A stretch of 34,352 nucleotides of DNA, taken from positions 1-34,352 of the forward strand of contig JAJYFT010000011.1 in assembly GCA_021790815.1 (NCBI GenBank), given 5' to 3'. The notes beneath the pieces are model-generated. The model saw nothing but the letters and a program-made list of their open reading frames with translations. It did no database searches and was not told the DNA's origin. Shown in pieces: positions 15,690 through 24,344 of this stretch (the stretch's first letter is position 1; each line of letters begins with the position of its first letter). The DNA is from Actinomycetes bacterium (lineage in GTDB: Bacteria > Actinomycetota > Acidimicrobiia > Acidimicrobiales > JABEUL01). Made by a program: the position numbers and the translations under genes.

Positions 15690-16529
15690 TTGTCCTTACA
15701 CAATCTAGATCTAGACTCTTTGGAAATATGTGGTCTTAAAATTGACGGAATTCATGGAATCCTTCATGATGAAAAACTCAAACCTCAAACTTTTGAAATT
15801 TCTGGTTGTCTTCTTGGAAATCTAAAACGGCCAGCACAGAGCGACAATCTTCAAGATACAGTTGACTATAGCTATCTATGCGACATAGCACGACAAATAA
15901 TTGGTGGACCTTCCAAAAACCTTCTTGAGACGCTTGCTTTCGAAATCGCTCAAAACATCGCTCTATATATCGCAGAGCTTTCCTGTCATATCTGGCAGGT
16001 TCAAATAACTGTTGAAAAAGTAAGTCCACCCGTTGCTAACCTGCGAGCCGCGAAGGCTACCATCTTAGTTCCAGTCAGTCGAAAGGCTTACTTAGGACTT
16101 GGATCAAACTTGGGAGATAGGTGGAGCTTTATTAGACATGCCGTCCAATCCTTAAAAGGTGTTGTAGCAGTATCACCTGTATATGAAACAGAACCAATTG
16201 GGGGTCCAGACGGTCAAGATCCGTACTTAAACTTAGTTATTGCTGTCGAAACTGCTGAAACCCCTTTTGAACTATTAAATACTGTAAGGAAAATAGAGGA
16301 AGACGCAAAACGAGAAAGAAAACAACGCTGGGGGGCTAGAACTCTTGACATTGATATTTTAACAATTGGGAATTTACAGGTAAACAGTCCAAACCTTGAG
16401 GTTCCTCACCCTAGAATGTTTGATCGAAAATTTGTATTAGTCCCGCTCAGAGACTTAAACCCGGAATTAATTTCAGACAAAATGATTAATTTTGCAATAG
16501 GTGACGTCACCTGCGTCGGCACGATATAA
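15690..16529 (+). CDS. folK: FolB-FolK fusion: dihydroneopterin aldolase / HPPK
   Basis: One frame of about 279 residues covers two consecutive folate enzymes. Residues about 8-125 are dihydroneopterin aldolase: ICGLKIDGIHGILHDEKLKP (with the active-site Glu), DNLQDTVDYSYL (Tyr), NLLETLAFEIAQNIA, and VEKVSPPVANLRAA carrying the Lys. Residues about 130-275 are 6-hydroxymethyl-dihydropterin pyrophosphokinase: KAYLGLGSNLGDRWSFIRHA, VSPVYETEPIGGPDGQDPYL, RWGARTLDIDILTIG and EVPHPRMFDRKFVLVPLRDL. The start is inferred: TTG at 15690 with AAAGG about eleven bases before; TTG at 15666 and 15621 are in frame but overlap the previous gene more. The fusion would pass the pterin alcohol to the kinase step before FolP. 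Confidence 0.92.
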   Translation: MSLHNLDLDSLEICGLKIDGIHGILHDEKLKPQTFEISGCLLGNLKRPAQSDNLQDTVDYSYLCDIARQIIGGPSKNLLETLAFEIAQNIALYIAELSCHIWQVQITVEKVSPPVANLRAAKATILVPVSRKAYLGLGSNLGDRWSFIRHAVQSLKGVVAVSPVYETEPIGGPDGQDPYLNLVIAVETAETPFELLNTVRKIEEDAKRERKQRWGARTLDIDILTIGNLQVNSPNLEVPHPRMFDRKFVLVPLRDLNPELISDKMINFAIGDVTCVGTI

Positions 16530-16584
16530 AATAATAAGTGACGAACGGCACCAAAGTTTGGGCTGGAACGTAAAGTGAGGTAAC

Positions 16585-17337
16585 GTGCGCGAGTTAAGCG
16601 TCCGTATTATAGGAAATGGTAAGGCTGGGCAGGCATTCGCTCAAGCTTTTGAAAAAGTGGGAACGTCTGTAGACGGTCCATTGGATAAAATGACTGTGGG
16701 CAGTACGAATGTTGACCTGGCATTTGGTGTCAACTTTTTAATTCTCGCAGTTCCAGATGGAAAAATAGCTTCTCTTTCTGATCAAATTCCAAATAATAAT
16801 TCGACTACCATCCTCCACTTATCTGGATCTTTAGGTCTAGATGTCCTTTCAAAGCATACAAACATTGCAACTCTCCATCCACTGGCTCCATTGCCCAATA
16901 AAGAAATTGGCGCAATGCGTCTTTTGTCAGGCATTTTGATGGCGTACTCTGGAAATGATTCAGTGCTCTCAATTGTGGAAGCCTTTAATGCTACTCCATA
17001 CCGTATTAAAGATAGCGACAGAACCTTGTACCATGCGTGTGCAACTGTTGCTACTAACCATGTTGTGGCTCTAATGAATCAAGTTGAAAACCTAGCAATG
17101 TCGCTCTCAATCGATCCTGCTTATTTTATGAGGCTTTCACAGATCGCCCTCCAAGATGTCATTGAATTAGGTTCTTTAGACTCGCTTACTGGACCAGCTA
17201 GGCGAAATGATTCTCAGACAATCGAATCACATAAACAAGCCTTAATTGATCGTATGCCAGAAGAGCTTGAGCTTTACGAGGCACTATTAAAACGAGCTGT
17301 GTTAATGAGTTCAGAGTTAAATCGGGGTGGCCTATAA
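16585..17337 (+). CDS. Rossmann-like / DUF2520 domain protein
   Basis: 250 residues. The N-terminal VRIIGNGKAGQAFAQAFEKV is a dinucleotide-binding glycine motif (GxGxxG variant), followed by FLILAVPDGKIASLSDQIP and the ILHLSGSLGL and LHPLAPLP stretches typical of the Rossmann-like plus DUF2520 pair (Rv3603c in M. tuberculosis). The C-terminal helical half (HACATVATNHVVALMNQVEN) resembles ketopantoate-reductase or P5C-reductase-like dimer domains. A role in pantothenate synthesis has been suggested for the family because it sits before panC; here it overlaps panC by one base (TAATG), which supports that link but does not prove it. The start is a GTG with GTGAGG upstream. Confidence 0.85.
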   Translation: MRELSVRIIGNGKAGQAFAQAFEKVGTSVDGPLDKMTVGSTNVDLAFGVNFLILAVPDGKIASLSDQIPNNNSTTILHLSGSLGLDVLSKHTNIATLHPLAPLPNKEIGAMRLLSGILMAYSGNDSVLSIVEAFNATPYRIKDSDRTLYHACATVATNHVVALMNQVENLAMSLSIDPAYFMRLSQIALQDVIELGSLDSLTGPARRNDSQTIESHKQALIDRMPEELELYEALLKRAVLMSSELNRGGL

Positions 17338-18185
17338 TGCTTGTTAATACCTCGAGAGAACTTATAGATACAGTTAAGAAAATAAGGGCATCAGAATCAA
17401 CAATTGGCTTAGTGCCTACAATGGGATACCTTCATGATGGTCATTCCTCATTAATTAAATTAGCCAAACTTCAAGCTGATTTTGTTCTGGTGACCGATTT
17501 TGTAAATCCTCTTCAGTTCGGCCCAAATGAAGACTTTGATTCCTACCCCAAAGACCTTGAAAGAGACCTCAAAATTGCGCATAGCGCTGGCGCGGATCTC
17601 TTATTTGCTCCCAGCATTGATGAGCTTTATGGGAAAGATGAAGTAAAAACTTCTGTCAGAGTGAAGGGTCTTTCTAGCCTTTTGGAAGGCGCAGAAAGAC
17701 CGGGTCATTTTGATGGAGTTGCAACCGTAGTGACTAAACTATTTTCCCTAGTTGGAGAGGCTAAAGCATACTTTGGGGAAAAAGATTACCAGCAATTACA
17801 AATTGTCAGAACGTTAGTTAAAGATCTTTCCTTGCCAATTGAAATTGTAGGGGTTAAAACTGTTAGAGAACCTGACGGGCTTGCAATGTCTTCAAGAAAT
17901 GTTCGACTAACTAAAGAGGAGAGAGAAGAAGCCAAAACTCTCTATCAAGTGCTCCTTTTAGGTAAAGAACTTATAAAACAGGGTTTGAGTGATGTTGAAA
18001 CGATCGAACAAGAGATGATAAAACTCTTTGCCTCTAATACCATTGCAGTTCTTGACTACGTGTGTATCGTTGATAGCAAAACACTTGAGCCGCTTAAAAA
18101 GGTAACAAATGAAGCGAGGATACTGATCGCTGCACGTTTTCCGTCGGCCCGCTTAATAGACAATATTGGAGTGTCAATACCATGA
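17337..18185 (+). CDS. panC: Pantothenate synthetase
   Basis: 282 residues. It joins pantoate and beta-alanine with ATP. Recognised stretches are LVPTMGYLHDGHSSLIKLA (ATP-binding HxGH-like), DFVNPLQFGPNEDFDSYPKD, YFGEKDYQQLQIVRTLVKDL, and the KMSKS-like LAMSSRNVRLTKEER. All catalytic regions of the family are present. The start overlaps the DUF2520 stop (TAATG). An 84-base A-rich spacer separates it from panD, which supplies the beta-alanine. Confidence 0.97.
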   Translation: MLVNTSRELIDTVKKIRASESTIGLVPTMGYLHDGHSSLIKLAKLQADFVLVTDFVNPLQFGPNEDFDSYPKDLERDLKIAHSAGADLLFAPSIDELYGKDEVKTSVRVKGLSSLLEGAERPGHFDGVATVVTKLFSLVGEAKAYFGEKDYQQLQIVRTLVKDLSLPIEIVGVKTVREPDGLAMSSRNVRLTKEEREEAKTLYQVLLLGKELIKQGLSDVETIEQEMIKLFASNTIAVLDYVCIVDSKTLEPLKKVTNEARILIAARFPSARLIDNIGVSIP

Positions 18186-18269
18186 AAAAAATAAAGATAA
18201 AAAGGTTACAAAAATAGTGCAAATGCAACTCAACAGTAAAAAGCAAAAGTTCGAGAAGGAGAAGAAATT

Positions 18270-18671
18270 ATGAGAAGAAGAATGATGAAATCAAAAATTC
18301 ATAGGGCAACCGTAACTGATGCCAACCTGAACTATGTGGGATCTGTAAGCCTTGATCCAATTCTCATGGAGGCCGCAAACATACTTGAGTACGAGCAAGT
18401 GGCGATCTTAGACGTAGACAACGGTGCTCGATTCGAAACTTATGCGATTGTTGGCAACTCAGGTGAAGTGTGTCTTAATGGGGCGGCTGCTCGACTAGTT
18501 CATCCTGGAGATAAGGTAATTATTATTACCTATGCAGACTATGAAAACAGCGAACTCGATGGATTCAAACCATTGATAGTGCATGTTAATAGCCTCAATC
18601 AAATTAGTGATCCAAACACAAGTCAGATTGTCACCGAAGCTCAACAAGCACTCTCTGCATTTAAAGTATAG
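18270..18671 (+). CDS. panD: Aspartate 1-decarboxylase (pyruvoyl-dependent)
   Basis: 133 residues. It makes beta-alanine from aspartate. The proenzyme cleaves itself at Gly24-Ser25 in [12 protein letters not shown], giving the pyruvoyl group. The opening [20 protein letters not shown] lines up without gaps with the M. tuberculosis PanD start, which supports the ATG at 18270. AAGGAG lies upstream. [20 protein letters not shown], then [20 protein letters not shown], is the conserved core. The 40-residue tail is the usual variable C-terminus. Confidence 0.97.
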   Translation: MRRRMMKSKIHRATVTDANLNYVGSVSLDPILMEAANILEYEQVAILDVDNGARFETYAIVGNSGEVCLNGAAARLVHPGDKVIIITYADYENSELDGFKPLIVHVNSLNQISDPNTSQIVTEAQQALSAFKV

Positions 18672-18674
18672 ATT

Positions 18675-20339
18675 GTGGAACTTGACGTTCTAGTTGTTGG
18701 AAGTGGGGTGGCAGGATTGTCAGCATTAGTGAGACTGCAATCCTTAGATAACACATTAAAGTTAGGAGTTGTCACAAAAGGTGCCTTAGATGATTCAACG
18801 ACCCGTTTCGCCCAAGGAGGTGTCGCTGCAGTACTTTCAAATGAGGAGGACTCGGTCGATTCACACCTTGCCGACACATTGCAGGCTGGAGCAGGGCTTT
18901 GTGATGTAGATGCCGTTAAAGTACTCGTAAATGAGGGCCCAAAGAGAGTCGAGGAGTTAATCGCACTAGGTGCAGTTTTTGACAAAGCTGAATCCGGGAA
19001 TCTTTCTCTTGCCCGCGAAGGAGGCCACTCATTTGCGCGAGTAGTCCATGCAAACGGACTCGCAACTGGTCAAGAAATTGAACGAGCACTTGTCGAGGCA
19101 ATCAAAGTAAACGCTTCAGCAATTTATGAGGGATATTTTGCAAAAGATTTACTAATCGAAAACTCAAAATGCATTGGGATTAGCGCAATTAACTCGCTTG
19201 GTGAGTTAAAAAATATACGTGCAAAGCATACAATCTTAGCCTCTGGAGGTGCGGGGCAACTCTACTCAGTCACAACGAATCCGAGAGAAGCAACTGGTGA
19301 CGGAATAGCGATGGCAATTAGATCTCGAGTTCCGATTGGAGATGTTGAGTTTATCCAATTCCATCCAACCGCTCTTCACCATCCATTTATGCCAAGACCT
19401 CTATTGTCTGAAGCACTACGAGGCCACGGCGCACTAATTAAGGATAGCAAAGGAAAGCGTTTCGTGGATGAACTTGCGCCTCGAGATATAGTTAGCTTTG
19501 CAATGGCTCAAAAAATGGTCGAGGAAAATAGTGAGAATGTTTGGCTTGACGCTACGTCTCTCGTTGATTTCGAGAACCGTTTCCCAAACATATCTATTTC
19601 TCTAGAGGAGGCTGGTCTTGATCCTTCGAAAGATCTCCTCCCTATTGCACCTGCTGCCCACTACATTTCGGGTGGAGTCCTAACTGACTTAAACGGTGCA
19701 AGTGGACTCCCTGGACTTTGGGCGGCTGGAGAAGTAGCTTTAAGTGGAGTCCATGGTGCAAACAGACTCGCATCAAATTCACTTTTAGAAGGACTTGTTT
19801 TTGGGGCTAGAACAACTGATGCAATTTTAAGTGGGCAACTAGGGCCAATGAGCACAGGAGCAATGCGAGCGCTGCTTCCATCAGATGAAAGCCGTTACGT
19901 ACGAGGTCATATACAACACCTTGTTTTTACAACACCAACTTTAAAACCAAACTTTAACAATTGTGACAAAGAAGATCCAACGGGAGTAGACACGCCCGAA
20001 GTAGTTCAGCATAGCCCAGACAAAATAGAAGATACAGTAAAATTAAAAGAAGCTCTCCAGCATGCTATGACTAATGGCGCTGGCGTTGTCAGAAATGAGA
20101 TCTCACTCAAAAGTGTAGAGGGGACAATAGATAAAACATACTCTTGCCTAAGCACAAGATTGAGCGGCCAGTCAGATTCATGGGATCTCAAAGCTTTAGA
20201 AGTCTTAAACCTCACAACAGTTGCTAAAGCAGCCGTTGTTGGTGCTTCTCTAAGGCATGAGAGTCGCGGGGCTCACAGGAGAACTGACTTTGAGGAGAGA
20301 GATGACACCGACTTTCTTATTAGAACAATTTTCAAATAA
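18675..20339 (+). CDS. nadB: L-aspartate oxidase
   Basis: 554 residues. The flavoenzyme oxidises aspartate to iminoaspartate, the first step of de novo NAD synthesis. The FAD-binding VLVVGSGVAGLSALVRLQ starts at residue 5. FAQGGVAAVLSNEEDS, REGGHSFARVVHANGLATG, LASGGAGQLYSVTTNP, VEFIQFHPTALHHPF, LSEALRGHGALI, SGGVLTDLNG and GANRLASNSLLEGLVFGART are all family motifs, and the helical C-terminal domain is full length. The GTG start is three bases after the panD stop. NadA, which NadB normally feeds, is not in the window. NadB shares the aspartate pool with PanD. Confidence 0.97.
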   Translation: MELDVLVVGSGVAGLSALVRLQSLDNTLKLGVVTKGALDDSTTRFAQGGVAAVLSNEEDSVDSHLADTLQAGAGLCDVDAVKVLVNEGPKRVEELIALGAVFDKAESGNLSLAREGGHSFARVVHANGLATGQEIERALVEAIKVNASAIYEGYFAKDLLIENSKCIGISAINSLGELKNIRAKHTILASGGAGQLYSVTTNPREATGDGIAMAIRSRVPIGDVEFIQFHPTALHHPFMPRPLLSEALRGHGALIKDSKGKRFVDELAPRDIVSFAMAQKMVEENSENVWLDATSLVDFENRFPNISISLEEAGLDPSKDLLPIAPAAHYISGGVLTDLNGASGLPGLWAAGEVALSGVHGANRLASNSLLEGLVFGARTTDAILSGQLGPMSTGAMRALLPSDESRYVRGHIQHLVFTTPTLKPNFNNCDKEDPTGVDTPEVVQHSPDKIEDTVKLKEALQHAMTNGAGVVRNEISLKSVEGTIDKTYSCLSTRLSGQSDSWDLKALEVLNLTTVAKAAVVGASLRHESRGAHRRTDFEERDDTDFLIRTIFK

Positions 20340-20367
20340 ACGCTGAAAACGATCTAAAGTTTTATAG

Positions 20368-21264
20368 ATGGACATATTTCAAAACGATTTTAACCCTCCT
20401 AAAAGTGCTGTTACAAGAGTAGTCAACGAAGCTCTGCGTGAAGACTTTGAACCTCTCGGAGATATTACTTCACTCTTGATACCGCAAGATCTCTTTGGAA
20501 CATTTAGGGTAGTTGCAAGGGCTTCTGGGATACTCTCTGGAACCCTATGTCTTGTTGAAACACTCCATGCTGTTGACGAAGGAATTGTATTAGATCTTTT
20601 GCTAGGTGATGGGAGCGAGCTTCACCCAGGTTCCGAAATTGCACAAATTAGAGGAAGAACAAGAAGCGTACTGGGAGCTGAACGAACTTTCTTAAACTTA
20701 CTGTCACACCTTTCAGGAATTGCTACTTTAACATCTAGATTTGTCAAGAAAGCAAAAGAGGCAAACGGGAGTGTCAAAATACTTGACACACGAAAAACAA
20801 CTCCTGGGTTAAGAGCATTAGAGAAAGCAGCGGTTAGAGCGGGTGGGGGGACAAACCACAGAGGAAACCTTTCAGAAGCTGTCTTAATTAAGGATAACCA
20901 CATGATAGATCTTTCTCTTTCTGAAGCAATTTCCTATGCTAAACAACACTACCCAGGTCGCATGGTTGAAGTAGAATGTGATTCAATAGAACAAGTTCAA
21001 TCTGCAGTAAATCTTCTGCCAAGTGTTATTCTTCTCGACAACATGACCGTCGAAGAAATAAAACAAAGCATTGAAATAGTATCGCGAACTTTGTTACAGA
21101 TTGGCCTACCAAAAGAGTCAGTACTTTTGGAAGTGTCAGGTGGAGTAAGTTTAGAGAATGTCTACGAGTTTGCAGCAACAGGCGTTAACCTTATCAGTGT
21201 AGGATCGCTTACCCACTCAGCTCAAGTACTTGATATTGCCTTAGATGCAGTAGAAACAAAGTAA
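20368..21264 (+). CDS. nadC: Nicotinate-nucleotide pyrophosphorylase (quinolinate PRTase)
   Basis: 298 residues. It turns quinolinate and PRPP into nicotinate mononucleotide. Motifs: LREDFEPLGDITSLLIP at the start, AERTFLNLLSHLSGIATLTS, ILDTRKTTPGLRALEKAAVR, GGGTNHRGNLSEAVLIKDNH and VEVECDSIEQVQSAVNL, and the C-terminal LEVSGGVSLENVYEFAATGV, then ISVGSLTHS. It follows nadB after 28 bases and precedes coaX by 10 bases. Confidence 0.97.
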   Translation: MDIFQNDFNPPKSAVTRVVNEALREDFEPLGDITSLLIPQDLFGTFRVVARASGILSGTLCLVETLHAVDEGIVLDLLLGDGSELHPGSEIAQIRGRTRSVLGAERTFLNLLSHLSGIATLTSRFVKKAKEANGSVKILDTRKTTPGLRALEKAAVRAGGGTNHRGNLSEAVLIKDNHMIDLSLSEAISYAKQHYPGRMVEVECDSIEQVQSAVNLLPSVILLDNMTVEEIKQSIEIVSRTLLQIGLPKESVLLEVSGGVSLENVYEFAATGVNLISVGSLTHSAQVLDIALDAVETK

Positions 21265-21274
21265 AGTTATCGTT

Positions 21275-22045
21275 GTGCTACTTACAATCGACGTTGGAAA
21301 TACTCAAACCGTTATAGGCTTATTTAAAGACTCAGATACACTTGATATACATTGGCGTCTATCAACCATTTCAGAAAGAACTGCGGATGAATATGCCCTT
21401 TTAATCAACGAACTTCTTTCACTTAACGGTCTAAATATATTAGACATCGCCGGCGTTGCATTTTCTTCATCAGTTCCTCGAGTAACAGCTGAGATGCGAG
21501 AGATGTCCAAACGATGGTTTAAAATTCCATTTATAACCGTGGAGCCTGGAATTAAAACTGGAATGCCTATTCTCTATGACAATCCGAAAGAAGTTGGTGC
21601 CGATAGAATCACAAATGCTGTTGCAGGATTTGAGCGATTTGGGGGCCCACTTATTGTAGTAGATCTTGGCACGGCAACTACATTTGATGCAATTTCTGCT
21701 GAAGGTGAGTACTTAGGTGGAGCAATAACTCCTGGAATTCAGATATCCATGGATGCTCTTTTTCAAGAAGCAGCCGCACTTAGACGCGTTGAATTAATAG
21801 AGCCAAAACGAGTAATAGGCAAATCAACAGTTGAGTCACTTCAAAGCGGTGCAATCTATGGTTTTGTAGCACAGGTTGATGGACTTTGCCAAAGGTTTGA
21901 ACAAGAGCTAGGACCGTCAACTGTAGTGGCTACAGGAGGACTTGCCCCTTTGATCGCGCACCTTTCGTCTAAAGTTAAACATCACGATCCTTGGTTAACG
22001 CTCCACGGTCTGAGGATAATATTCACAAGAAATGTAGAAGGATAA
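21275..22045 (+). CDS. coaX: Type III pantothenate kinase
   Basis: 256 residues. The ASKHA-fold kinase phosphorylates pantothenate to begin CoA synthesis. The start [16 protein letters not shown] is the phosphate-1 motif, [20 protein letters not shown] is the conserved GADR segment, [17 protein letters not shown] is phosphate-2, and [16 protein letters not shown] and [11 protein letters not shown] follow. It starts with GTG. Together with panC and panD it gives three of the steps leading to phosphopantothenate in one operon. The gene is followed by lysS with five bases between. Confidence 0.97.
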   Translation: MLLTIDVGNTQTVIGLFKDSDTLDIHWRLSTISERTADEYALLINELLSLNGLNILDIAGVAFSSSVPRVTAEMREMSKRWFKIPFITVEPGIKTGMPILYDNPKEVGADRITNAVAGFERFGGPLIVVDLGTATTFDAISAEGEYLGGAITPGIQISMDALFQEAAALRRVELIEPKRVIGKSTVESLQSGAIYGFVAQVDGLCQRFEQELGPSTVVATGGLAPLIAHLSSKVKHHDPWLTLHGLRIIFTRNVEG

Positions 22046-22050
22046 CTATA

Positions 22051-23466
22051 TTGGACATACCGTACCGTTTTGAAAAATCATTAGATATTAATGTAATTCG
22101 CGAGAATTACCAGGAACTTCTAGAAGCTGGTGAATATAGTGGCGAACAGGTGAGCATTGCAGGTCGTTTGATGCTCAATAGATCTCAGGGAAAGCTTTTT
22201 TTTGGTTCGCTTGAAGATTTTTCGGGTTCTATTCAACTTTTCGCAATGAGTAATAGTACTGACAACTTTGATCAATTAAAAAAACTTTCACTTGGTGATT
22301 GGATCGGAGTTAAAGGCGAGATAATGCGAACAAAAAGGGGCGAACTTTCGGTTAGCGTCTCATCGTTTGAAATTCTGGCTTTAGCAAAACTTGACTTCGG
22401 TGACAAATTTCACGGCGTTCAAGATATTGACCTTCGCTACCGACAACGTGAAGTAGATTTATGGGCAAATCGCGATTCAAGAAATATCTTTATTGCACGA
22501 TCTAACATCTTGCTTAAAATTCGACAATTCCTCCATGAAAAAGGATTTATGGAGGTTGAAACACCAGTGCTGCAGACAATTTTTGGGGGCGCTCATGCAA
22601 CCCCATTTACGACCCACCATAAAACTTTGGACATGGACCTTTTTTTGCGAGTTGCTCCAGAACTCTACTTAAAGAGATTAGTTGTAGGTGGATTCGAAAA
22701 GGTATTTGAAATTGGAAGAGTATTTCGTAATGAAGGACTCTCACCAAGACATAATCCAGAGTTCACGCTTCTTGAGCTTTACCAAGCATACGCTGACTAT
22801 AATGATCTAATACTTTTGACTGAAGAACTCATTTCAGAACTTGTAGAAGAGACGCTCACTTCTGCCAAAATACATTACTTGGGTTTTGACATAGATCTTA
22901 CGCCTCCGTTCAGGAAAGCAAGCCTTGAGGAACTAGTCAAAGAAGTCACCGGTTATGAAGTAGGTCCTCACATTCCAGTTAAATCCCTACAAGCAACTGC
23001 AGACAAGTTAGGTGTTCCGTACGAACCGAGTTTCGGTCCAGGAAAACTAACACTAGAAATTTACGAAAAAACTACCGAAGCAACTTTAATAAATCCAACC
23101 TTTGTTATGGACTATCCCAAAGAGGTTTCACCGCTAGCAAGAACTCATCGCGACGACAGTCTTAAAGTTGAACGTTTTGAGTTAATTATTGCAGGTCGAG
23201 AACTTGCAAATGCGTTTAGCGAACTCATTGATCCCGAAGACCAAAAGAGTCGTTTCTTGAATCAGGTAAAAGAAAGACAGCTCGGTGACGGTGAAGCCAT
23301 GGATTTCGATGAAGACTATATAAGGGCGTTAGAACACGGACTACCTCCAACAGCTGGCATTGGAATTGGAATTGAAAGATTGGTCATGCTACTTACTGGC
23401 GCTCCATCAATTAGGGATGTAATATTTTTCCCAACTATGAGACCTCAACCAGGTGGGCCTAGTTGA
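22051..23466 (+). CDS. lysS: Lysyl-tRNA synthetase (class II)
   Basis: About 471 residues from TTG at 22051, which has AGAAGG nine bases upstream. The frame stays open to 21991, but that would overlap the end of coaX with an unlikely N-terminus. The OB-fold anticodon domain is at about 35-115 ([20 protein letters not shown]), then motif 1 ([16 protein letters not shown]), motif 2 ([20 protein letters not shown], then [13 protein letters not shown]) and motif 3 ([17 protein letters not shown]). It is short compared with the about 500 residues common in the family, but all catalytic motifs are present. It lacks any MprF-like part, and the window's MprF-like gene is separate. Confidence 0.96.
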   Translation: MDIPYRFEKSLDINVIRENYQELLEAGEYSGEQVSIAGRLMLNRSQGKLFFGSLEDFSGSIQLFAMSNSTDNFDQLKKLSLGDWIGVKGEIMRTKRGELSVSVSSFEILALAKLDFGDKFHGVQDIDLRYRQREVDLWANRDSRNIFIARSNILLKIRQFLHEKGFMEVETPVLQTIFGGAHATPFTTHHKTLDMDLFLRVAPELYLKRLVVGGFEKVFEIGRVFRNEGLSPRHNPEFTLLELYQAYADYNDLILLTEELISELVEETLTSAKIHYLGFDIDLTPPFRKASLEELVKEVTGYEVGPHIPVKSLQATADKLGVPYEPSFGPGKLTLEIYEKTTEATLINPTFVMDYPKEVSPLARTHRDDSLKVERFELIIAGRELANAFSELIDPEDQKSRFLNQVKERQLGDGEAMDFDEDYIRALEHGLPPTAGIGIGIERLVMLLTGAPSIRDVIFFPTMRPQPGGPS

Positions 23467-24344
23467 TAGATTTGCACATTCACTCATGCGTGTCTGATGG
23501 CTCAGAATCTCCATCACGCGTAGTAGAATTAGCGTCATCAAAAGGCCTTAAGGCTATCTCTTTAACAGACCACGATCGTTTTGATGGACTTAAAGAAGCA
23601 AGAAGCAAGGCTGACGAACTTGGAATCGAACTTATAAGTGGGGTTGAACTTTCATGTATTTGGGAGCCATCTTTGAAAGGTAGCAAAGAGATCTCTTGTC
23701 ATGTTCTTGTATACTTTGTGAATGAAACACTTGACAGTGCACTAAAAAGCGAACTTGTAAATCTTCAAGATGATCGCTCTAACAGAAATAACAAACTGGT
23801 TGCAAAACTTAACTCATTGGGGATAGAAATAACAATCGATGATGTTATGCGAGAAGCACATAGCCAGGGGGTTGGGAGACCTCACTTTGCAAGAGTTCTG
23901 ATTAAGAAGGGATATGCAGCGTCAATAGATGAAGCTTTTACTACCTATTTGGGCGCTGGCGCAAGCGCTTATGTAAAAAAGGCCAGACTTAGTGTTAGCG
24001 ACGCAATAGAACTTGCAACAAGGTCTAAAGGGCTCGCTGTAATTGCTCATCCGCTTCATATTGGGGTTTCAAAGAATGAGCTTGAAATAGAAATTTGTCG
24101 ACTTTCAAAACTTGGATTAAGTGGAATAGAAGCTTTTTATGGCAAATACTCAAATCAAGAGCGAGAGTATCTTTTTGATCTTGCTGTCAAGAATAACCTC
24201 ATTGCAACGGGCGGCTCCGATTTTCACGGAACTTTTAAGCCAGAACTTGAAATAGGTACAGGTTGTGGAGACTTAAATGTAGAAGATGAGATCATAGAGC
24301 GGTTAAAAACTCTACTGAATGACAAGTTTTTCAAGATTTCCTAA
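23463..24344 (+). CDS. PHP-domain metal-dependent phosphoesterase
   Basis: 293 residues with the PHP metal ligands: HIHSCVSDG (His5, His7), [42 protein letters not shown] and TGGSDFHG. The layout matches the YciV/RNase AM and nucleoside 3',5'-bisphosphate phosphatase group, which removes phosphate from pAp or trims 5' RNA ends; which of these is not decidable here. The start is a TTG joined to the lysS stop (TTGA overlap). The 3' end overlaps purL on the other strand by 33 bases, leaving no room for a bidirectional terminator. Confidence 0.9.
   Translation: MIDLHIHSCVSDGSESPSRVVELASSKGLKAISLTDHDRFDGLKEARSKADELGIELISGVELSCIWEPSLKGSKEISCHVLVYFVNETLDSALKSELVNLQDDRSNRNNKLVAKLNSLGIEITIDDVMREAHSQGVGRPHFARVLIKKGYAASIDEAFTTYLGAGASAYVKKARLSVSDAIELATRSKGLAVIAHPLHIGVSKNELEIEICRLSKLGLSGIEAFYGKYSNQEREYLFDLAVKNNLIATGGSDFHGTFKPELEIGTGCGDLNVEDEIIERLKTLLNDKFFKIS

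Noticed and set aside
21991-22050. Longer N-terminus for lysS from 21991
   Set aside because: It overlaps the end of coaX, has no ribosome binding site, and the LysRS-like sequence begins after the TTG at 22051.
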